From the NCBI RefSeq assembly GCF_030063415.1, contig NZ_JASITA010000012.1:78073-142072 (forward strand): 64,000 bases of DNA. The letters are read 5' to 3'. Below the pieces are notes generated by a model that was given only the letters and a program-made list of their open reading frames with translations, did no database searches and was not told the origin of the DNA. The translations under genes were made by a program, and so were the position numbers. This stretch comes from Streptomyces sp. H27-C3. Lineage in GTDB: Bacteria; Actinomycetota; Actinomycetes; Streptomycetales; Streptomycetaceae. Numbering within the stretch: position 1 is the first letter of the stretch; each line of letters opens with the position of its first letter. Below, piece by piece: positions 43,363 through 51,927 of this stretch.

Positions 43363-44097
43363 CTACATACCGCCGGCGACACGCATGATGGTGCCCGTCG
43401 CGTAGGAGGCGTCTTCGGAGAGCAGCCAGGACACCGCCCCGGCGATCTCCTCGGGCTGCCCCGAGCGCCCCATGGGGATGCTGGTCGCGAGCTTCGCGGG
43501 GCGCTTCGGGTCCTCGTGGAACTCGGTCCAGATGACCCCGGGGGCAACGCAGTTGACCCGGATGCCGTCCGCGGCCACCTCCTTGGACAGCCCGACCGTC
43601 ATCGTGTCCACCGCCGCCTTGGCAGCTGCGTAGTGGACGTACTGGCCGGGGCTGCCGAGAGTGGCCGCGGCCGACGAGACGTTGACGATCGCCCCGCCAC
43701 CCTGGCGGGTCAGGTCCCGCACAGCCCGGCGCGCGCACAGCAGGTAGCCCAGGACGTTGACCTCCAGGGCCCGGCGCATTCCGTCGGCGTCGGCGTCCGC
43801 CAGCCGCCCGTTGGGGCCGCTCACCCCGGCGTTGTTGACCAGGCCCGTGACCGGTCCGAGAGCCGCGGCGGCATCGAAGAGAGCATCGACGGAGGCTTCG
43901 TCGGCCGTGTCCACGGCGACGGTGACACAGCGGCGGCCCGTGCCGAGGACGTCGGCGGCCACCGATTCGGCCGCGGCGGTGTCGGAGCGATAGCCGATGA
44001 CCACGTCGTGGCCGTCGGCGGCCAGTCGACGGCAGATCGCGGCGCCGATGCCGCGGCTTCCTCCGGTGACGACGGTGACTCGCTGGTGCTCACTCAC
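43363..44097 (-). CDS. SDR-family oxidoreductase (FabG-like)
   Basis: A 244-residue classical short-chain dehydrogenase. The cofactor loop TGGSRGIGAA is at residues 11-20, followed by LVNNAGVSG, VNVSSAAATLGSPGQYVHYAAAK with catalytic Ser, Tyr and Lys, and RVNCVAPGVIWTEFH. Similarity is to glucose 1-dehydrogenase/3-oxoacyl-ACP reductase types. GTG 44097 has AGGA eight bases upstream. It converges with the MFS gene. Confidence 0.92.
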   Translation of the reverse strand: MSEHQRVTVVTGGSRGIGAAICRRLAADGHDVVIGYRSDTAAAESVAADVLGTGRRCVTVAVDTADEASVDALFDAAAALGPVTGLVNNAGVSGPNGRLADADADGMRRALEVNVLGYLLCARRAVRDLTRQGGGAIVNVSSAAATLGSPGQYVHYAAAKAAVDTMTVGLSKEVAADGIRVNCVAPGVIWTEFHEDPKRPAKLATSIPMGRSGQPEEIAGAVSWLLSEDASYATGTIMRVAGGM

Positions 44098-44356
44098 TGC
44101 GGATTCCTCACGACGAAACGACGAAACGATGCAACGCCGAGACGGCGAGACAGCCATTCTCCCCGGTGGGCGGAGGGGTGCGGGTGCCCGACCGGCGATC
44201 CCGACCACAGCCACGAGCGGGCGACGAGTGTCAGAAAGCTGTCCTGCGGCGCACCGCGATTGCCGTGTGCCGCCGGACAGCAGCAGTGCAGATCCCCTCA
44301 AGACTTCAGCGCCTCAGCGCCTCAGCGCCCGGCGCTTCGCCTCGAACTTCGGTCCT

Positions 44357-44503
44357 GACGGTCGTCGGCGGCTGCTGGCTGCTGGCTGCTGGCTGCTGGC
44401 CCTCGGCGTGATCGAGATCGTGACCGCCTTCCAGGTGCGTGCGCGTGAGAAGCACCTGGCATCGACGGCCTGGCGGGCACCGGGCCCCGCGAGCCCGGCC
44501 TGA
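44357..44503 (+). pseudogene. C-terminal fragment resembling an HdeD-family membrane protein
   Basis: The frame ending at TGA 44501-44503 reads CWLLALGVIEIVTAFQVRAR and then a short polar tail. This is the pattern of the last helix and end of HdeD/DUF308 membrane proteins. The five earlier helices are missing; upstream sequence becomes a (GCTGCTG)4 tandem array and Arg/Ser-rich sequence. There is no start or ribosome site. The rest of 44098-44360 shows no gene. Confidence 0.4.
44371..44398. repeat. Four tandem copies of GCTGCTG
   Basis: The 7-bp unit GCTGCTG is repeated exactly four times. Just to the left, at about 44312-44333, GCCTCAGC-type units repeat three times. Both lie at the broken end of the HdeD-like fragment and may mark the rearrangement. 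Confidence 0.85.
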
Positions 44504-44524
44504 TCCGCACGCCCCCCGGGGCTG

Positions 44525-46627
44525 TCAGGTGCGGGGTGCGTCCTGCACGGCACGCTCCTCGCGCCGGGGGCCCTCCGTGGTCGGCAGCGGCACCTGCGGG
44601 CCCTGGCACTCGCGGAGCCAGCGCCGTAGCACTCGGTGGACCTGCTCCGCGCCGACCAGTTCGTGTCCCTCGGCGACGGGCCTGGAGAGCGTGAACGGTG
44701 ACAGCAGGAAGGGCCGCCCCTGCTCGCCCCCGAGACCGCCGTGCGAGCCGATCTGCTCCTCGAAGGCGTGCACCCGGCCGCTGACCGGGTCGTGCCAGGA
44801 GTTGACCATGATGTCGGCGACATGCGGGAAGCCGTCCGTCCGCCGTACGGCGTCGGCGGCGCCGGGACCGAAGGCCTCCAGCGGTCCGGTGTCCCCCACG
44901 TCCGGGTCGTCGAGCCGCAGCCGCGCACCGTTCGCGCCGAGCACCAGGGCGCCGTACTCCTCGCTGCGTACGAGCAGGAAGCCGATGCCCGGGTGGTTGG
45001 CGAGGGTGCCCAGCAGCGCCGGGTGCAGCCGGTCGATCTGCTCGCAGGTCGCCCGGCCCCCGATGTCGGGGAACGAGATCAGCCCCAGGTTGCCCGAGGC
45101 GAGCACCACCGGGTCGGTGCCAGGCCCGGCGTGCTCCTCCCCGCCCTCGACCGGAGGCCGGTGCAGTGCGATCCGGACCGCGTCGCGCGCCTCGGCGCCG
45201 CTCTTGCTGCCCGCGGCCCCGCGCGGCACGGGCAGCCCGCAGCCCGCCCGGACGAGGTCGGCCAGGGTCAGCCCGTACGCGTTCGCGAAGGTCTCGCCGG
45301 GGCTCTGCCCGTGGTCGGAGAGCAGCACGATCCGGTAGGGGCGCGGGGTGCGTTCGGCGAGCTTGGCGATCAGCGCGAGCGACCGGTCGAGCCGCTCCAG
45401 GACCTTCCGCGCATCCGGGCTGTGCGGTCCGGAGTGGTGCGCCACTTCGTCGTACCCGACAAGGTCGGCGTAGACGGCGGTGCGCCCGACGAGGATGTCG
45501 CCGAGCACCGCGGCGACGACCACGTCCCGCTCGACGACGGTCGCGAAGGCCCGGATGAAGGGGTAGAGGCCGCCCCGCTTCACCCGTGGTGTGTCGCCGC
45601 GCAGCCGGGCGCGGGTGGACTGACCGATCTCACGGCAGACTTCGGCGACGAAGGACATCGCGGTACGCACGGCGTTGGCCGGGTCGGAGAAGTAGGTGAA
45701 GTAGCCGGCCCTGGAGCGGTTGGACCTGCCGCGCCTGGCCGCGATGGACAGGACGAGGGCGAGCTGGTCGGCGCCGCCGCTGAAGAGGTTGCCGCGGCTC
45801 GCGCCGTCGAAGGTGAGCAGTCCGCCGTCCTGGGTCCGCTCGATCGCGCGGCGCTGCATGCGGGCGGCGCTCGCCGGGCGGCTGGAGACCAGAATCTCGC
45901 CGGTCTCCTTCTCGTACCAGCGGAAGGCGGGGACGTCGTGGTTGGAGCCGTGCAGGATGCCGAGCTGGCTGGCGCCGGTCTGGCTCGACCAGTCGGTGCG
46001 CCAGGGGATCAGCCGGTGCGAGGGTTCGGAGCCGTCCAGCCACTGCGCGACGGTGGGCATCAGGCCCGCGGCGGCGGCCCGCAGCAGCACGTCGTGGCCC
46101 ACGCCGTCGAGTTGCAGGAAGACGGTGCCGGGCAGCCCGGTACGCCCGTCGTCCCCGCCCTGCCTGCGGCGGCGGCGCTGCGCGAGCCGGGAGATCCTGC
46201 GCCGGTAGGCGTCGTCGTCGCGGACCGCGAGCGCGCCGGACGTCGCGGAGGCGACGGCGGACATGACGGCGGCGACGACCACCGCGGTCTGCGGGTCTGA
46301 CTCGCCGCGCCCGTCGGGGATGAGCCGGAGCGCGATCAGCAGCAGCGAGCCGTTCAGGAAGAAGACCAGCACGCCGAGGACAAGAGCGGGGACGAGCAGC
46401 AGTGCCCGTACGGCCACCGGCCAGACCAGCGCGCCGAGCAGGCCGAAGGCGCCCGCGCCCCAGACCGCGGTGAGCGCGATCCTGGTGATGCTGTCGTCGT
46501 TGTCGGCCCGGAGCTGGAAGTCCGGCAGGATGCCCGCCAGTGCCAGCATCGTAAGCGTGGACACCGCCCAGACCGCGATCACCCGCAGCAGAGTTCCGCC
46601 CGCTCTACGCCATCGCCGTGCGCGCAC
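44525..46627 (-). CDS. Membrane-anchored alkaline phosphatase-superfamily protein
   Basis: A 700-residue protein. Residues 1-145 contain four hydrophobic helices of the phage-holin/Mycobacterial 4-TM type (VWAVSTLTMLALAGILPDF, VRALLLVPALVLGVLVFFL). Residues about 165-665 are an alkaline phosphatase-fold domain: FLQLDGVGHDVL (metal Asp), TDWSSQTGASQLGILHG (nucleophile region), YDEVAHHSGPHS and LLSDHGQSPG (metal ligands). The short linker is Arg-rich. It may hydrolyse a phosphodiester of envelope polymers, but this is inference. GTG 46627 is the first start before the helices. Confidence 0.82.
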   Translation of the reverse strand: MRARRWRRAGGTLLRVIAVWAVSTLTMLALAGILPDFQLRADNDDSITRIALTAVWGAGAFGLLGALVWPVAVRALLLVPALVLGVLVFFLNGSLLLIALRLIPDGRGESDPQTAVVVAAVMSAVASATSGALAVRDDDAYRRRISRLAQRRRRRQGGDDGRTGLPGTVFLQLDGVGHDVLLRAAAAGLMPTVAQWLDGSEPSHRLIPWRTDWSSQTGASQLGILHGSNHDVPAFRWYEKETGEILVSSRPASAARMQRRAIERTQDGGLLTFDGASRGNLFSGGADQLALVLSIAARRGRSNRSRAGYFTYFSDPANAVRTAMSFVAEVCREIGQSTRARLRGDTPRVKRGGLYPFIRAFATVVERDVVVAAVLGDILVGRTAVYADLVGYDEVAHHSGPHSPDARKVLERLDRSLALIAKLAERTPRPYRIVLLSDHGQSPGETFANAYGLTLADLVRAGCGLPVPRGAAGSKSGAEARDAVRIALHRPPVEGGEEHAGPGTDPVVLASGNLGLISFPDIGGRATCEQIDRLHPALLGTLANHPGIGFLLVRSEEYGALVLGANGARLRLDDPDVGDTGPLEAFGPGAADAVRRTDGFPHVADIMVNSWHDPVSGRVHAFEEQIGSHGGLGGEQGRPFLLSPFTLSRPVAEGHELVGAEQVHRVLRRWLRECQGPQVPLPTTEGPRREERAVQDAPRT

Positions 46628-46750
46628 GCCTTTGCCACCTCATGAGATCCCCGGACCGCACCCGCGGCCCCGGCTCCCAGCCTGGCACAACCGGTCGCGG
46701 GCCCCGGCCCTTCCGCCCCGGTGGGCGGGCGCGGCGCGCGGTACCCGGAA

Positions 46751-47155
46751 TCAGCAGCCGTCGTAACCGGCCGTCGGCATCGACAGCCTGCGGTGGACGC
46801 TGGCCTTCATGGCGGCGTCGTACGCCGGTTCGTCGAGGCCCGCGGTCTCCAGGCGAATGCCTCGGCGCTCGCACTCCGCGGAGAACTCCCGCACCGAGCT
46901 CAAGGCCCTGGCCAGCACCCGGTCGTTGGGTGCGACGAACAGGTCCACGGTGCCCGCGTCGACGTCCGTCCACAGGCCGCACTGGTCGGGGCGCATCCCG
47001 TAGAAGACCAACTGCCGTGTGACGACATAGCCCTTGTCGGCGGCCCAGCGCGCGCACATGGCCTGTTGGCTGCGGGTGTCCACCAGGAAGGGATCCAGGT
47101 CCAGCTCTTCGAGCGGAGTCAGGCTGGCGATGGTCGCCACTCGTACCTCGTCCAT
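46751..47155 (-). CDS. Conserved hypothetical protein with resolvase-like fold
   Basis: A 134-residue protein. VDTRSQQAMCARWAADKGYV, then VDLFVAPNDRVLARALSSVR and FSAECERRGIRLETAG follow the strand-helix order of serine-recombinase N-terminal domains (a Q..C..WA..KGY helix, then a D.....DR..R motif). The catalytic Ser motif (Y.RVS) at the very start is replaced by VRVATIASL, and no DNA-binding domain is present. It is therefore unlikely to recombine DNA. The function is unknown. It is the only gene on its strand between the phosphatase gene and a zinc-ribbon gene. Confidence 0.65.
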   Translation of the reverse strand: MDEVRVATIASLTPLEELDLDPFLVDTRSQQAMCARWAADKGYVVTRQLVFYGMRPDQCGLWTDVDAGTVDLFVAPNDRVLARALSSVREFSAECERRGIRLETAGLDEPAYDAAMKASVHRRLSMPTAGYDGC

Positions 47156-47226
47156 GAACCGGGCCCCTCCGTGCTAGCTGTCGCCGCAGACCCTACTCCG
47201 ATCGGGCCGCCGGGAGGAGGCGCGCA

Positions 47227-47346
47227 TCAGGGCGGTGAGGAGTAGCCGCAGGAGTGGCAGATCTGCCAGCCGTCCTGGGTGATGGCCAGGACTCCCCCGC
47301 AGCGCGGACACTGCTCGGCATACGCGGCCCAGTACAGCGAATACAT
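47227..47346 (-). CDS. 39-residue zinc-ribbon protein
   Basis: A very small protein opening MYSLYWAAYAEQ with two Cys pairs, CPRCGG and CHSCG, spaced by a beta hairpin (VLAITQDGWQI), and ending YSSPP. The four cysteines form a zinc ribbon. AAGGAGG lies upstream; the ATG at 47346 is 14 bases from it, and a TTG two codons earlier at 47352 is better spaced, so the real protein may have two more residues. The function is unknown. Confidence 0.7.
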   Translation of the reverse strand: MYSLYWAAYAEQCPRCGGVLAITQDGWQICHSCGYSSPP

Positions 47347-47496
47347 GGTCAAGGCGCCGCCCTCCTTCATTCCCCGATTGCTACCCAGCGCCCGCATGAG
47401 CAGACTCCACGGGCGCGGTCCGCCGGGTGCCCTCCGGGACTTCCGCCGCCGGGCCGTAGGCTCGTACCCGGAGATCCGACAGCGAGGAGGCAGTTC

Positions 47497-48270
47497 GTGC
47501 CGGTGGAGATCACCTGGTGGGGCCATGCCACCTGCACGGTCGAGGACTCCGGGGTCCGGGTGCTGACCGACCCGCTCTTCGCCCGGCGCCTCGCGCATCT
47601 GCGGCGCAGGCGCGGCGCGGTGCCACCGCCCGTGGCGGCCGTGGCGGACGTGGCCCTCGTGTCGCATCTGCACTCCGACCATCTCCATCTGCCGTCGCTG
47701 GCACGGCTCGCGCCCGGTACCCGGCTCATCGTGCCGCGCGGCGCCCCGCGGGCCGTGCCGGGACTGCGCAGGCTCGCCGCGCTGGACATCACCGAGGTCG
47801 ACGCTGGGGACGAGGTACGGGTGAAGGATCTGCGGGTACGGGCGGTTCCCGCCCTGCACGACGGTCGGCGGCTGCCGATGGGGCCGCACCGTGCCCCCGC
47901 GCTCGGCTTCGTGGTCACCGGTGAGGCGACTACGTACTTCGCCGGGGACACCGGGCTCTTCGACACGATGGCCGACGCGGTGGGCCCCGTCGATGTGGCG
48001 CTGCTGCCGGTCGGCGGCTGGGGACCGTATCTCGGGCAGGGGCACCTGGACGCGGGACGGGCGGCCCAGGCGCTCGCCCGGATCGCGCCGTGCTCCGCGG
48101 TGCCGGTGCACTACGGCACGTACTGGCCAATCGGGATGGACGGCGTCCGGCCGCACGAGTTCCACGCGCCGGGCGAAGAGTTCGTACGGCAGGCGGCCAG
48201 GCTCGCGCCGGGGGTCGCGGTGCACCGGCTCGCGCACGGCGAGAGCGTCCTGCCGGAGACCGCACGGTGA
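47497..48270 (+). CDS. Metallo-beta-lactamase-fold hydrolase (UlaG-like)
   Basis: A 257-residue MBL-fold protein. The metal motif HxHxDH is SHLHSDHLHL near residues 67-76. ITWWGHATCTVE starts the first sheet, YFAGDTGLFD near 148 carries the Asp ligand, and PVHYGTYWPIG near 203 the last His. It belongs to the lactonase/phosphodiesterase-like UlaG group with no fixed substrate. GTG 47497 has GAGGAGG six bases upstream. Its stop overlaps the DedA start as GTGA. Confidence 0.9.
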   Translation: MPVEITWWGHATCTVEDSGVRVLTDPLFARRLAHLRRRRGAVPPPVAAVADVALVSHLHSDHLHLPSLARLAPGTRLIVPRGAPRAVPGLRRLAALDITEVDAGDEVRVKDLRVRAVPALHDGRRLPMGPHRAPALGFVVTGEATTYFAGDTGLFDTMADAVGPVDVALLPVGGWGPYLGQGHLDAGRAAQALARIAPCSAVPVHYGTYWPIGMDGVRPHEFHAPGEEFVRQAARLAPGVAVHRLAHGESVLPETAR

Positions 48271-48887
48271 TCCTCGAACTGGTGGGCGGGGTGCCCACGG
48301 CATCGACTCAGCAGGCGATCGGCTATCCGGCGCTGTTCGCGCTGGTGGTTCTGGGGTCGCTGGTGCCCGTGGTGCCTACGGGGGCGCTGGTGAGCACGGC
48401 CGCGGTGGTGGCGTTCCACCAAGCCGACCCGATCGCGCTGCTGATCGTCTTCCTGGTGGCGGCGTCCGCGGCGTTTCTCGGGGACCTCGGCCTGTACTGG
48501 CTGGGGGTGCGCGGGGTGCGCTCCAAGAACGGTTCGCGCTGGCTGGAGGCGCTGCGCAGGCGTGCTTCCCCGGAACACCTCGAACAGGCGCAGCAGAAGC
48601 TGGACGAGCACCGGTCGATGGTTCTCGTGCTGTCCCGGCTGATGCCGGCCGGGCGGATCCCGGTGATGCTGGCGTGCCTGCTCGGCAAGATGCCGATGCG
48701 GCGGTTCGCCCGCGGTGACATTCCGGCCTGCCTCGCGTGGGCCGCGGCATACCAGCTGATCGGGATCCTGGGCGGCACGCTCTTCGCGGAGCCGTGGGAG
48801 GGCGTGGTGGCCGTGGTGGCGCTGACGCTGCTGATCAGCGGGGTGCCTTCGTTGTGGCGCAGGGTGCGGCGGGCTCAGCCGACGTAG
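48267..48887 (+). CDS. DedA-family membrane protein
   Basis: A 206-residue DedA/SNARE-associated (VTT domain) protein. Re-entrant and membrane segments are seen in FALVVLGSLVPVVPTGALVS near residue 24 and in LSRLMPAGRIPVMLACLLG near 120, with the conserved Arg and Pro, followed by AWAAAYQLIGILGGTLF. DedA proteins act as phospholipid scramblases or flippases of carrier lipids. Translation is coupled to the MBL gene by GTGA. Confidence 0.88.
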   Translation: MILELVGGVPTASTQQAIGYPALFALVVLGSLVPVVPTGALVSTAAVVAFHQADPIALLIVFLVAASAAFLGDLGLYWLGVRGVRSKNGSRWLEALRRRASPEHLEQAQQKLDEHRSMVLVLSRLMPAGRIPVMLACLLGKMPMRRFARGDIPACLAWAAAYQLIGILGGTLFAEPWEGVVAVVALTLLISGVPSLWRRVRRAQPT

Positions 48888-48899
48888 GGCCCGTCGTGC

Positions 48900-49948
48900 T
48901 CACGCCGTGAGGATCCGCGAGCCGCCGACCGGCAGGTCCCACAGCTGCTCGCGGGGGCGGCCCGTCTCCTCCCAGGCGGCACGCACCCGGGTCAGCGGTT
49001 CGAGCACCGGCTCGGCGGACAGCAGGAAGGTCCCCCACAGTGCATGGGGGCCATCCGCAGCGCCCCGAGGTCCTCGCACGCCTGCACGGCCTCTTCCGGG
49101 TCGGCGTGTACGTCGCTCAGCCACCAGCGCGGGTTGTACGCGCCGATCGGGAGCACCGCCAGGTCGATGCCCGGGTGGCGGGCGCCGATCTCCTTGAACC
49201 AGTGGCCGTAGCCGGTGTCGCCGGCGAAGTAGATCCGCTGCCCCTGCCGGTCGCTCAGCACCCAGCCGCCCCACAGGGAGCGGCAGGTGTCGAGGAGGGA
49301 GCGCTTGCTCCAGTGGTGGGCGGGGACGAAGTCGAAGCGGACGCCGCCCAGTTCCGCGGCCTCCCACCAGTCGAGCTCGGTGACCCTGGTGAAGCCCCGG
49401 CGCCGGCACCAGCGGGCCAGTCCCGCGGGGACGAAGAGCGGGGTGTCGCGCGGGAGTCTCTTGAGGGTGGGGGCGTCCAGGTGGTCGTAGTGGTTGTGGC
49501 TGATGACCACCGCGTCAATGTGCGGCAGGTGCTCCCAGGGGACGCCGACGGGGGTGACGCGGGCCGGGGTGCCGAGGATCCGGCGGGACCAGACGGGGTC
49601 GGTGAGGACCGTGAGCCCGCCGATACGGACCACCCAGCTGGCGTGGCCCGCCCAGGTGACGGCGACCGTCGTCACGTCGGTGGCGGGCAGCGGGCCCGGC
49701 TCGTACGGCAGCAGGCCGACATCGCGGAGACCTTCGGGGCCCGGCCGCATGGTCCCCTCGCGGGCCAGTCGGGCGAAGGCTTTGACGCCCGGGAGCGGGG
49801 TGGTCAGTCGGTCGGCGAAGGAGGGGGGCCAGCGGCGGATCTCACCGAGCGGGCGGGGCGGGGCGGCCCCTCCGGGGGTGGCCAGGAGGCCGGGGACACC
49901 GAGGGCGCCGGGGCCCGTGCGGGAGCTCTCGGTCTCCTGTTCCGTCAT
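48900..49948 (-). pseudogene. MBL-fold hydrolase (NAPE-PLD-like) with a 2-bp frameshift near the C-terminus
   Basis: From 49948 the minus strand encodes a good NAPE-PLD-like MBL protein: VTWAGHASWVVRIGG, ISHNHYDHLD (metal motif), YFAGDTGYGHWFKE and LGALRMAPMH. At about 49035-49045 the sequence reads CACTGTGGGGGACC where CAC TGG GGG ACC would give the usual HWGT motif, so two bases (TG) are extra. The first frame then stops at 48992. The other frame continues naturally (FLLSAEPVLEPLTRVRAAWE, RILTA) to a TGA at 48900-48902. The last metal His is just before the shift. Without a correction the product loses its final 45 residues or so. Confidence 0.75.
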
Positions 49949-49989
49949 CGAGGTTGCTCCGTTTCGGTGGCGTGCGCCGGCTCAGGGTT

Positions 49990-51207
49990 TCATCGCAGTT
50001 CGCCGAAAGCCGATCCGAGACTGCTCAACGCTCCCGCCACGTGCGGCAATTCCAGCGGCTCCGCTGCGGTGAGTGACTCCAGACGCTGCTCCGGCGTTGC
50101 CCCGAGGAGCCCGGCGGTCGCGATCCGCACGCGCAGCCCGCTCATGTCGTCCCCGAAGCGGTGACCGCCGGGCACCGGACCGCCGAGGCGCGTGCTCAGG
50201 TGGTCCTCAAGATCCATCGAGTCGGTGACTCCCCGCGCGGCGAGGCCCGTCCGCAACGGTCCGAGGTCGACGTACAGGTGGCGGCCCGCCTGCGGGGGGC
50301 GTGCGAGCGCGCCGGAGGCGAGGACCGCGCGGTGCGCGGCGGCGGCCACCCGCGCGTGCAGGGCGGTCGCGGCCACGGTCCTGGCGGTGACGGGCTCCGG
50401 TTCGCCCAGTGCGTACGTCGCCGCCTCGGCCACCGGGCCCGTCACGGCGGCGCCGAGCGCGGTGAGGATGTCGAGGGTCCTGGCGCGCAGGCCCGCGCCG
50501 TACTCGGTGAGGGGGAAACGGGCGACGGCGACCGGCCAGGCCGCCGGGGTGTAGCCGCCGGCCAGGTCGACGAGGACGGTGACCTGGCCGGGGTACATCT
50601 CGGCGGGGCTCAGGAGCACCGCCTGGTACGGCCGGTGCACGGTGGCGCTCCAAGTCTCGTCGCTGACGATGTGCAGGCCCTCGGACGCCGCGGCCTCGCA
50701 GACCTCGTGGACGACCTCGGGCGGGGCGACGGTGGCGGTCGGGTCGTCGGGCAGACACAGCAGCAGCAGCTTCGGATCACCACCCTCGGCGCGGACCCGC
50801 CGTACGGTTTCCAGGAGCGCGTACGGGTCGGGTACGCCGCCGCACTCCGCCGGGGTCGGCACGTGGTAGGCGGGCCGGCCCAGGATCCGCGCCTGTGGCA
50901 CCCACCAGGCCGGGCAGGGGCGGGGCATCAGGATGTCGCCGCCACACGCGGCCATCAGCGCGGCCAGCAGCGGCTGGGCACCGGGCGCGGCGGTCACGCA
51001 CCCGGCGTCGCCGTGCAGCCCGCGCCGCTCCCAGTACCCGGCGGCCGCCGCGCGCAGGGCGGGCCCCCCGCCGGGCGGCTCGGCGTCGGTGCGCCCCGCG
51101 GCGGCGGCGAGTACGGCGGCCAGCTCGGGCAGCACAGGCAGTCCGGGCTCGGGGGCGGGCGGCCCGTAGCGGACGGGGCCGCGTCCTGCCGAGGCCGTCC
51201 GCTGCAT
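49990..51207 (-). CDS. Aminotransferase class I/II-fold protein lacking the PLP lysine
   Basis: A 405-residue protein with the fold-type I pattern: APGAQPLLAALMAACGGDIL near residue 70, ILMPRPCPAWWVPQARILG, LLLCLPDDPTATVAPPEVV (the NPtG-like segment) and HIVSDETWSATVHRP, whose Asp contacts the cofactor ring. Where the SxSK lysine motif should be, the sequence reads LVDLAGGYTPAAWPVAVARF with no Lys. A Schiff base therefore cannot form in the usual way, and the protein may be regulatory or use another reaction. ATG 51207 has GGAGG eight bases upstream. Confidence 0.8.
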   Translation of the reverse strand: MQRTASAGRGPVRYGPPAPEPGLPVLPELAAVLAAAAGRTDAEPPGGGPALRAAAAGYWERRGLHGDAGCVTAAPGAQPLLAALMAACGGDILMPRPCPAWWVPQARILGRPAYHVPTPAECGGVPDPYALLETVRRVRAEGGDPKLLLLCLPDDPTATVAPPEVVHEVCEAAASEGLHIVSDETWSATVHRPYQAVLLSPAEMYPGQVTVLVDLAGGYTPAAWPVAVARFPLTEYGAGLRARTLDILTALGAAVTGPVAEAATYALGEPEPVTARTVAATALHARVAAAAHRAVLASGALARPPQAGRHLYVDLGPLRTGLAARGVTDSMDLEDHLSTRLGGPVPGGHRFGDDMSGLRVRIATAGLLGATPEQRLESLTAAEPLELPHVAGALSSLGSAFGELR

Positions 51208-51453
51208 CGCCGCCACCTCCACCGCTCCGGCCCAGGACGACCGGCCCACTGATCCGCTGGGAACATCTGCCCGGCTCCAGTGCCCTTTATACGGAGGTTC
51301 GTCGCGTCGCGCTTCCTCGCGAACCGCCCGGATCGTGTCAGGGCGGCTGTCCGGGCTCTTCCGGCGCTGTCCGGCCGATCACGGCCCGCGGGGCCACCCC
51401 GGGCCTCCGACGGCCGTCCCCGCGCGGCCATCCTCGGCGGGCCGTCGTGCCCG

Positions 51454-51903
51454 CTACGAGCTGTCGGCCATCCGGGCCAGGTCCCGTTCCAGGCCGCGTC
51501 CCCTGCCCCTGACCACGCTCTCGGCGACCTCCGCGAGCTTGCGGTTGGAGCGCTGCGAGAAGCGCCGCAGCATCCCGAAGGCGTCCTGCGCGTCGCAGCC
51601 CAGCATGTGCGTCACCATGCCGGTGGCCTGGTCGATGACGGGTCGGGTGCGCAGCGCCGTGGCCAGTTGGTCCACCTCGGTCAGGACGGCGCGGCAGTGG
51701 CGGACCAGGCTCGCGGTGACCTGCTCCAGGAGGATGTCCACCGGGCCGTGCACCGCGTCCTCCAGCGTTCCCGGGCGGAAGCCGAAGAGGCTGACGGTCA
51801 CTTCGGCACCGGCCCGGCGCAGCGGAATCGTCACGCTCGACCGTATGCCGGAGGCGAGGGCCGATGCCCGGTACGCGGGCCGGCGCTGCTCGGTGAGCAG
51901 GTC
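51454..51903 (-). pseudogene. ANTAR-domain regulator, N-terminus missing
   Basis: The minus strand from about 51903 encodes the end of a GAF domain (AYRASALASGIRSSVTIPLR, VSLFGFRPGTL) and a complete ANTAR RNA-binding domain (LATALRTRPVIDQATGMVTH, AFGMLRRFSQRSNRKLAEVA). Family members have about 100 more GAF residues first. Upstream of 51903 the frame is Arg/Pro-rich, with no start codon in a sensible place, and the opposite strand holds part of another gene. Translation start is therefore lost. It would otherwise bind antitermination hairpins in target mRNA. Confidence 0.7.
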
Positions 51904-51927
51904 CTGGGAGCCGGCCGGCCCACCGCG

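Noticed and set aside
44525..46627. Prophage holin on the basis of the four N-terminal helices
   Set aside because: The helices anchor a large phosphatase domain, and no other phage gene is present.
46751..47155. Active site-specific recombinase or mobile element
   Set aside because: The catalytic serine motif and DNA-binding domain are missing, and there are no flanking repeats.
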